The notes beneath the pieces are model-generated. The model saw only the letters and a list, made by a program, of their open reading frames with translations. It did no database searches and was not told the DNA's origin. From assembly GCF_013348805.1 (NCBI RefSeq), contig NZ_CP054690.1:496001-560000 (forward strand): 64,000 nt of DNA. Reading direction: 5' to 3'. Shown here one piece after another: positions 58,563-64,000 of this stretch (the stretch's first letter is position 1; every line of letters starts with the position of its first letter). Both the position numbers and the translations under genes were made by a program. This DNA comes from Rhodococcus sp. W8901 (GTDB lineage: Bacteria; Actinomycetota; Actinomycetes; Mycobacteriales; Mycobacteriaceae).

Positions 58563-59777
58563 GTGACCACAGAGGCATTCATCTATGAAGCCATCCGAAC
58601 CCCGCGCGGCCGGGGCAAGAACACCGGTTCGCTGCATTCGGTCAAGCCGATCTCGCTGGTCACCGGCCTGATCCAGGAACTGCGCACCCGCTTCCCGGAC
58701 CTCGACGAGAACCGCATCTCCGATGTGATCCTCGGTGTCGTCTCCCCGCTCGGCGACCAGGGCGCCGACATCGCCCGCACTGCCGTGACCGTGGCCGGGA
58801 TGCCCGAGACGGTCGGCGGCGTGCAGATCAACCGCTTCTGCGCCTCCGGCCTCGAGGCCGTGAACATGGCCGCGCAGAAGGTGCGCTCCGGCTGGGACGA
58901 GCTGGTCATCGCAGGCGGCGTCGAGTCGATGTCCCGGGTGAAGATGGGCTCCGACGGCGGCGCCTGGATGCAGGACCCCGCCACCAACTTCGACACCTAC
59001 CTGGTGCCGCAGGGCATCGGCGCCGACCTGATCGCCACCATGGAGGGCTTCACCCGCGAGGACGTGGACGCCTACGCGGCGCGCTCGCAGGACCTGGCCG
59101 CCAAGGCGTGGGCGGGCGGTTACTTCGCCAAGTCCGTCGTCCCGGTCAAGGACATCAACGGCATCACGGTCCTCGACAACGACGAGCACATGCGTCCGGG
59201 CACCACGGCCGAGGCGCTCGGCAAGCTGGCGCCGTCGTTCGCGGGTCTCGGTGAGTTGGGCGGCTTCGACGCCGTCGCGCTGCAGAAGTACCACTGGGTC
59301 GAGAAGATCAACCACGTCCACCACGGCGGCAACAGCTCCGGCATCGTCGACGGCGCCGCGCTGGTGCTCGTGGGCAGTGAAAGCGCAGGGCAGGCCATGG
59401 GCCTGACACCGCGTGCCCGCGTCGTCGCGACCGCCACCTCCGGCGCCGACTCGACGATCATGCTCACCGGCCCGACGCCGGCCGCGCACAAGGTGCTCGC
59501 GCAGGCCGGTCTGACGGTCGACGACATCGACCTGTTCGAGATCAACGAGGCGTTCGCCGCCGTCGCCCTGAAGTTCCAGAAGGACCTGAACATCCCGGAC
59601 GAGAAGCTCAACGTCAACGGTGGCGCCATCGCGATGGGTCACCCGCTCGGCGCGACCGGCGCCATGATCACCGGAACCATGGTCGACGAGCTCGAGCGCC
59701 GCGGCGCCAAGCGCGCCCTCGTCACGCTGTGCATCGGCGGCGGCATGGGCGTGGCCACCATCATCGAGCGCGTCTGA
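58563..59777 (+). CDS. fadA: Acetyl-CoA C-acyltransferase (thiolase)
   Basis: A 404-residue cytosolic thiolase that ends each beta-oxidation round by cleaving 3-oxoacyl-CoA. The nucleophilic cysteine is in [11 protein letters not shown], the acid/base residues in [11 protein letters not shown] and [14 protein letters not shown], and the second cysteine in [13 protein letters not shown] 58563 is chosen at the start of the conserved sequence. It lies 31 bases before fadB, and the two form the trifunctional beta-oxidation pair. A KstR-type site upstream suggests sterol or fatty-acid control. Confidence 0.93.
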   Translation: MTTEAFIYEAIRTPRGRGKNTGSLHSVKPISLVTGLIQELRTRFPDLDENRISDVILGVVSPLGDQGADIARTAVTVAGMPETVGGVQINRFCASGLEAVNMAAQKVRSGWDELVIAGGVESMSRVKMGSDGGAWMQDPATNFDTYLVPQGIGADLIATMEGFTREDVDAYAARSQDLAAKAWAGGYFAKSVVPVKDINGITVLDNDEHMRPGTTAEALGKLAPSFAGLGELGGFDAVALQKYHWVEKINHVHHGGNSSGIVDGAALVLVGSESAGQAMGLTPRARVVATATSGADSTIMLTGPTPAAHKVLAQAGLTVDDIDLFEINEAFAAVALKFQKDLNIPDEKLNVNGGAIAMGHPLGATGAMITGTMVDELERRGAKRALVTLCIGGGMGVATIIERV

Positions 59778-59808
59778 CGCTCACGGACCAAGCAGGAGAT
59801 ACGAAACA

Positions 59809-61950
59809 GTGAGCGATCAGAACATCATCAACTGGGAGCAGGACGCCGACGGCATCGTCGTGCTCACCATCGACGACCCCAACCAGGGCGCGAACACCAT
59901 GAACGACCGCTACATCTCGTCGATGCAGGAGACCGTCGACCGGCTGTACGCGGAGAAGGACTCGATCACCGGCGTCGTCCTCACCTCCGGCAAGAAGACC
60001 TTCTTCGCGGGCGGCGACCTGAAGAACATGATGAAGGTCGGCCCCGAGGACGCCGAGCAGATCTTCAACCACAGCCTCACCCTCAAGGCCGACCTGCGTC
60101 GCCTCGAGACCCTCGGCAAGCCGGTCGTCACCTGCATCAACGGTGCGGCGCTCGGCGGCGGCCTGGAGATCGCACTCGCCACGCACCACCGCATCGCGGC
60201 GGACGTCAAGGGCGTCAAGATCGGCCTGCCCGAGGTCACCCTCGGCCTGCTGCCCGGCGGCGGCGGCATCGTCCGCACCGTCCGGATGTTCGGCCTGATG
60301 ACCGCGCTGACCCAGATGCTGCTGCAGGGCCAGCAGCGCGGGCCGCAGCAGGCCAAGGAGGTCGGCCTGGTCGACGAGGTGGTCTCCTCCGTCGACGAAT
60401 TGGTCCCCGCCGCGAAGGCGTGGATCAAGGCCAACCCCGAGGGCGGCGTCCAGCCGTGGGATGTCAAGGGCTACAAGATCCCCGGCGGCACCCCCGCCAC
60501 CCCGGCGTTCGCGGCGAACCTGCCGGCCATCCCGGCGAACCTGCGCAAGACCCTCAAGGGTGCGCCGATGCCGGCGCCGCGCGCGATCCTCGCCGCCGCG
60601 GTCGAAGGCAGCCAGGTCGACGTCGACAACGCGCTGCTCATCGAGTCCCGCTACTTCACCTCGCTGGTCACCGGCCGTGTCGCGAAGAACATGATCCAGG
60701 CGTTCTTCTTCGACATGCAGGCGATCGGTTCGGGTGCCTCGCGTCCCAAGGACATCCCCAAGCGTGAGATCAAGAAGGTTGGCGTCCTCGGCGCCGGCAT
60801 GATGGGCGCCGGCATCGCGTACGTGTGCGCCAAGGCCGGAATCCCGGTGGTGCTCAAGGACGTCACGATCGAGGCCGCCGAGAAGGGCAAGGCGTACTCC
60901 GAGAAGATCGAGGCCAAGGCGCTCTCCCGCGGCAAGACCACCGAGGAGAAGTCCAAGGCCCTGCTGGCGCTGATCACGCCCACCGCGGATCCAGCCGACT
61001 TCGCGGGTGTCGACTTCGTCGTCGAGGCCGTCTTCGAGTCGCCCGACCTGAAGAAGAAGGTGTTCCAGGAGATCGAGGACATCGTCGAGCCCGACGCGCT
61101 CCTCGGCTCCAACACCTCGACGCTGCCGATCACCGATCTCGCGACCGGCGTCAAGCGGGCCGAGGACTTCATCGGCATCCACTTCTTCTCGCCCGTCGAC
61201 AAGATGCCGCTGGTGGAGATCATCCGCGGCGAGAAGACGTCCGACGAGTCGCTGGCGCGGGTGTTCGACTTCGTGCAGGCGATCCGCAAGACCCCGATCG
61301 TCGTCAACGATTCGCGCGGGTTCTTCACCTCGCGCGTGATCGGCACCTTCGTCAACGAGGCCATCGGCATGGTCGCCGAGGGCATCGAGCCGGCCACCAT
61401 CGAGCAGGCGGGCATGCAGGCCGGCTACCCGGCGGCACCGCTGCAGCTGTCGGACGAGCTGAATCTGACGCTGATGCAGAAGATTCGCGCCGAGTCGAAG
61501 GCCGCCGCGCTGGCCGAGGGCAAGGCACTGCCCGCCGACCCGGCCGGCGACGTCATCAACTACCTGGTCGAGGGCAACGACCGTAAGGGCCGTCTCGGCG
61601 GCGCGGGCTTCTACAACTACGAGGACGGCAAGCGTTCCGGCCTGTGGCAGGGCCTGCGTGAGCACTTCAACTCCGGTTCGGTCACGCCGCCGATCCAGGA
61701 CCTGATCGACCGCATGCTGTTCATCGAGGCCATCGAGACGCAGAAGTGCTTCGACGAGGGCGTCATCACGTCCACCGCCGACGCCAACATCGGCTCGATC
61801 ATGGGCATCGGCTACCCGGCATGGACCGGTGGCGTGAGCCAGTTCGTCGCCGGCTACGAGGGCGGCAAGGCCGGCTTCGTCAAGCGCGCCGAGGAACTCG
61901 CCGCCAAGTACGGCGAGCGCTTCACCCCGCCGGCGTCGCTCGAGGCCTGA
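59809..61950 (+). CDS. fadB: Fatty acid oxidation complex alpha subunit (enoyl-CoA hydratase/3-hydroxyacyl-CoA dehydrogenase)
   Basis: A 713-residue bifunctional enzyme hydrating 2-enoyl-CoA and oxidising the 3-hydroxyacyl-CoA product. The N-terminal crotonase domain (about 1-200) has [19 protein letters not shown] and [13 protein letters not shown]. The dehydrogenase domain (about 315-700) begins with the NAD motif [20 protein letters not shown] and carries [19 protein letters not shown], holding the catalytic histidine. AGGAGA precedes the GTG. It forms an operon with the thiolase and is followed by a strong terminator hairpin. Confidence 0.94.
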   Translation: MSDQNIINWEQDADGIVVLTIDDPNQGANTMNDRYISSMQETVDRLYAEKDSITGVVLTSGKKTFFAGGDLKNMMKVGPEDAEQIFNHSLTLKADLRRLETLGKPVVTCINGAALGGGLEIALATHHRIAADVKGVKIGLPEVTLGLLPGGGGIVRTVRMFGLMTALTQMLLQGQQRGPQQAKEVGLVDEVVSSVDELVPAAKAWIKANPEGGVQPWDVKGYKIPGGTPATPAFAANLPAIPANLRKTLKGAPMPAPRAILAAAVEGSQVDVDNALLIESRYFTSLVTGRVAKNMIQAFFFDMQAIGSGASRPKDIPKREIKKVGVLGAGMMGAGIAYVCAKAGIPVVLKDVTIEAAEKGKAYSEKIEAKALSRGKTTEEKSKALLALITPTADPADFAGVDFVVEAVFESPDLKKKVFQEIEDIVEPDALLGSNTSTLPITDLATGVKRAEDFIGIHFFSPVDKMPLVEIIRGEKTSDESLARVFDFVQAIRKTPIVVNDSRGFFTSRVIGTFVNEAIGMVAEGIEPATIEQAGMQAGYPAAPLQLSDELNLTLMQKIRAESKAAALAEGKALPADPAGDVINYLVEGNDRKGRLGGAGFYNYEDGKRSGLWQGLREHFNSGSVTPPIQDLIDRMLFIEAIETQKCFDEGVITSTADANIGSIMGIGYPAWTGGVSQFVAGYEGGKAGFVKRAEELAAKYGERFTPPASLEA

Positions 61951-61974
61951 GCGGCGAATTTTCGGCAGAATCTC

Positions 61975-62014
61975 GAAGGTGCCCTCCGTCCGTCACCGGA
62001 CGGAGGGCACCTTC
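61975..62014 (+). terminator. Strong hairpin terminator after fadB
   Basis: Perfect 18-bp arms (61975-61992 and 61997-62014; GAAGGTGCCCTCCGTCCG and its complement) with a four-base loop lie 25 bases past the fadB stop, followed by GTCTCTGTCGG. It closes the fadA-fadB operon. Confidence 0.85.
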
Positions 62015-62141
62015 GTCTCTGTCGGTGGGAACTCGTGCCTGCGGGGCGTGCGGGGGAACTATATTTCGGGGCTGTACATCTCGATGTCAGAAGGATCGGT
62101 GTCTGACCTGTCTGACCTGCCCTAGCGGAGAGGACTCGGCC

Positions 62142-62909
62142 GTGTCGGATGACCGTGAACAGGCCCCCGCCACGTCGATGCTCGATCGGATCGAGCTGGT
62201 GCTCGAGGCGCTCGACGACAACGGGTATCTGACCCTGAGTCAGACGACGCGGCTCACCGGAATTCCCAGCTCGTCGGCGCATCGTCTGCTCGAGAAGATG
62301 GTGTCGATGCGCTGGCTCAACCGTGACGGATCGCGGTACGAGCTGGGGGTTCGCCTGTTCGAACTGGGATCGCGGGCAGTGCGCAATCACTGGTTCCATC
62401 GGACCTCGTTGCCGATCCTCCAGGATCTGCACCGGTCCACCGGTGCCGTCGTCCACCTCGCGTTCCTCGACGGTGCCGACAGCATCTACTGGGACAAGCT
62501 GTCGGGCACGTTCGGTGCCAAGGTCCCGTCCCGGATCGGCGCCCGCTATCCGGTGCACCGCTCGGCGGTCGGGAAGGCGCTGCTCATGACCCTTCCGCGC
62601 GAGGTATTCGACCAGCCGGCGTTCGCGCACCTGGAGGCCGGTGTCGTGGGCGGGCGGAAGGCCCTGGAGGCCGAACTGGATCGCGCCCTCGCCGAGGGGG
62701 TCACCTACGACCGGGGCACCGCCGTCCCGGAGCTCGGGTGCATCGGGGCGCCGATATCGCGGGGGATCCCCAAGCCCGCCGCGATCTCGATCTGCGGTCC
62801 GCTCGACCGCATCACGAACGACCGCCGGATGGCCGAGGCCGTGCAACGAGCGGCCGCGGCGATCGAGCGGGCGGCACGCCAGGTGAACGCGGCCTCCCGC
62901 ACGACGTGA
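62142..62909 (+). CDS. IclR-family transcriptional regulator
   Basis: A 255-residue regulator. The N-terminal winged helix (residues about 10-75) contains SQTTRLTGIPSSSAHRLLEKMVSMRWL. The C-terminal IclR effector domain shows RYPVHRSAVGKALLMTLP and GVTYDRGTAVPELGCIGAPI. GTG 62142 follows GGAGAGGA. It is transcribed away from fadB after a terminator, and no catabolic target lies next to it, so the effector and regulon are unknown. Confidence 0.9.
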   Translation: MSDDREQAPATSMLDRIELVLEALDDNGYLTLSQTTRLTGIPSSSAHRLLEKMVSMRWLNRDGSRYELGVRLFELGSRAVRNHWFHRTSLPILQDLHRSTGAVVHLAFLDGADSIYWDKLSGTFGAKVPSRIGARYPVHRSAVGKALLMTLPREVFDQPAFAHLEAGVVGGRKALEAELDRALAEGVTYDRGTAVPELGCIGAPISRGIPKPAAISICGPLDRITNDRRMAEAVQRAAAAIERAARQVNAASRTT

Positions 62910-62910
62910 C

Positions 62911-62944
62911 GATGCCCGCCGTCCGTACTCGGACGACGGGCATC
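62911..62944. terminator. Convergent terminator hairpin
   Basis: A 15-bp stem with one mismatch (GATGCCCGCCGTCCG at 62911-62925 against 62930-62944), with a four-base loop, lies immediately after the IclR stop and 23 bases past the stop of the convergent methyltransferase gene. It can serve both genes. Confidence 0.7.
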
Positions 62945-62966
62945 GGCGACATCGGTGTGGCGGCGA

Positions 62967-64000
62967 TCAGCCCTTCCACCACGGGCGCAGCGGCACGTTC
63001 GCCTCGCCGTCGGGTCCGAGCTTGACGGCCAGCACCTGGTGCAGCTGAACGACGTTGCGTTCGAATCCCAGCCGCGAACCGGCCATGTACAGGCCCCACA
63101 CCTTCGCGGTGCCCTCGCCGACCTCGGCGACGCACGCGTCCCAGTTCTCGACCAGGTTCCGGCACCAGCCGGCGAGGGTCAGCGCGTAGTGCTCGCGCAG
63201 GTTCTCCTCGTGCCGGACCTCGAGGCCGACGTTCTGGATCTCGCTGATTATCCGGCCCGAGCCGGTGAGCTCGCCGTCCGGGAAGATGTACCGGTCGATG
63301 AAGTAGCCGGCCTTGGCGCCGCTGCGGTTGTCGGGCCGGGTGATGCAGTGGTTGAGCAGCCGTCCGCCCTCGCGCAGCTTCTCCTTCATGAAGCCGAAGT
63401 ACGCCGGGTAGTTGTGGACGCCGATGTGCTCGGTGAGGCCGATCGACGAGATGGCGTCGAACCCGGTCTCGTGGACGTCCCGGTAGTCCGAGAACCGCAC
63501 CTCGGCCAGCTCGGACAGGCCCTCCTCGGCGATCGCCTTCTGCGCCCACTCGGCCTGCTCCCGCGAGAGCGTCGCACCGATGACCTTGACGCCGCGCCGG
63601 GCGGCGTAGCGGACCATTCCACCCCAGCCGCAACCGATGTCGAGCAGCCGGTCGCCTTCCTTCAGGCCCAGCTTCTCGAAGACCAGTCGGTACTTGTTCT
63701 CCTGCGCGTCCTCGAGGCTCTGGTCCTCGGACTCGTACGCGGCGCACGTGTACGTCATCGAGGGGCCCAGCACGTGCTCGTAGAAAGTGTTCGAGACGTC
63801 GTAGTGGTGGTGGATCACCTCGGCGTCGCGGGTCTTGGAGTGCCGCAGGCCCTCCGCGAATCGGCGCCACCGCGGCAGGTGCTCCTGCGGCGGGGGAGCG
63901 ATGGGACGCAACTTGTCCCAGCCGATGGACCGGGTGATCGTTGCGAGTTCCTTCGCCGACGGGCGGTGGAAGTGCAGGTCGGTCATCGCCTTCAGGATCG
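62967..64000 (-). CDS. Cyclopropane-fatty-acyl-phospholipid synthase family methyltransferase (5' end outside window)
   Basis: A SAM-dependent methyltransferase acting on lipid double bonds, close in sequence to M. tuberculosis Rv3720. The SAM site is LLDIGCGWGGMVRYAA. HYDVSNTFYEHVLGPSMTYTCA and SSIGLTEHIGVHNYP are family hallmarks, the latter near the active site. The first in-window ATG is 63986, but the reading frame continues without a stop to the window edge, and its translation (ILKA before MTDLHFHR) matches the family, so the N-terminal part is missing. It converges with the IclR gene. Confidence 0.9.
   Translation of the reverse strand, partial: ILKAMTDLHFHRPSAKELATITRSIGWDKLRPIAPPPQEHLPRWRRFAEGLRHSKTRDAEVIHHHYDVSNTFYEHVLGPSMTYTCAAYESEDQSLEDAQENKYRLVFEKLGLKEGDRLLDIGCGWGGMVRYAARRGVKVIGATLSREQAEWAQKAIAEEGLSELAEVRFSDYRDVHETGFDAISSIGLTEHIGVHNYPAYFGFMKEKLREGGRLLNHCITRPDNRSGAKAGYFIDRYIFPDGELTGSGRIISEIQNVGLEVRHEENLREHYALTLAGWCRNLVENWDACVAEVGEGTAKVWGLYMAGSRLGFERNVVQLHQVLAVKLGPDGEANVPLRPWWKG

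Overview
The window is a high-GC actinobacterial chromosome segment, most likely from Rhodococcus or a close relative in the Mycobacteriales. This rests on GC-rich codon use, frequent GTG/TTG starts, IdeR-type iron boxes, a KstR-type box, and a backbone of a class Ic aspartate aminotransferase beside the SRP RNA, then dnaX, then a divergent cyclopropane/mycolate-type methyltransferase gene. That order and orientation match the Rv3722c-dnaX-Rv3720 neighbourhood of Mycobacterium tuberculosis. Here those backbone genes are separated by long accessory blocks.

Region by region. 1-4.1 kb: a tRNA queuosine set (tgt, a YhhQ-type queuosine-precursor transporter, glutamyl-Q synthetase) with two proline-rich membrane proteins between. 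4.3-8.1 kb: cytochrome oxidase subunit I, an AraC regulator coupled to a mycothiol-dependent-isomerase-like protein, and a small lipoprotein. 8.1-15.9 kb: an iron acquisition block, with an Fe(III) ABC importer, a siderophore-binding lipoprotein and a divergent enterochelin-esterase-like protein. Two IdeR-box candidates, tRNA-Ser(GGA), the SRP RNA and the aminotransferase lie in the same stretch.

16-31.4 kb: a catabolic island. It has a complete branched-chain-type ABC importer, two acyl-CoA ligases, a GntR regulator, a D-tartrate-dehydratase-like enolase-superfamily enzyme and a ketopantoate-reductase-like enzyme in one tightly packed plus-strand operon. A LeuC-type hydratase without LeuD and a VOC protein lie on the minus strand, followed by a TetR regulator and an alpha/beta hydrolase. 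A palindrome built on TAAATCTGA/TCAGATTTA occurs in front of the importer operon and the hydrolase, with related half-sites in front of the VOC and TetR genes, tying the island into one probable regulon. The substrate is not evident.

31.4-41.3 kb: DUF5701, a frameshifted membrane protein gene, a HhH-GPD repair protein, two VOC proteins, an ammonium channel and dnaX. Directly after dnaX lies a 2-kb insert containing an MHS-type transporter between two decayed transposase fragments. It is bounded by a 154-bp direct duplication of the dnaX 3' end.

41.3-56.6 kb: an AraC-intradiol dioxygenase pair, a YbjQ protein, a secreted anchored protein and a UDP-GlcNAc 2-epimerase. These precede a nine-to-ten-gene plus-strand cluster in which a large LuxR-type ATPase regulator leads a class E sortase, a 51-residue membrane protein, two lipoproteins, a polytopic membrane protein, an exosortase, a processive GT2 glycosyltransferase, a 62-residue protein with an LAFTG sorting signal and a secreted serine protease. 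This looks like a cell-surface glycan/protein anchoring system and is, with the catabolic island, the most interesting content.

56.6-64 kb: a Tat-exported amidase, a fadA-fadB fatty-acid beta-oxidation pair behind a KstR-type box, an IclR regulator and the 3' portion of the methyltransferase gene, which runs off the window end.
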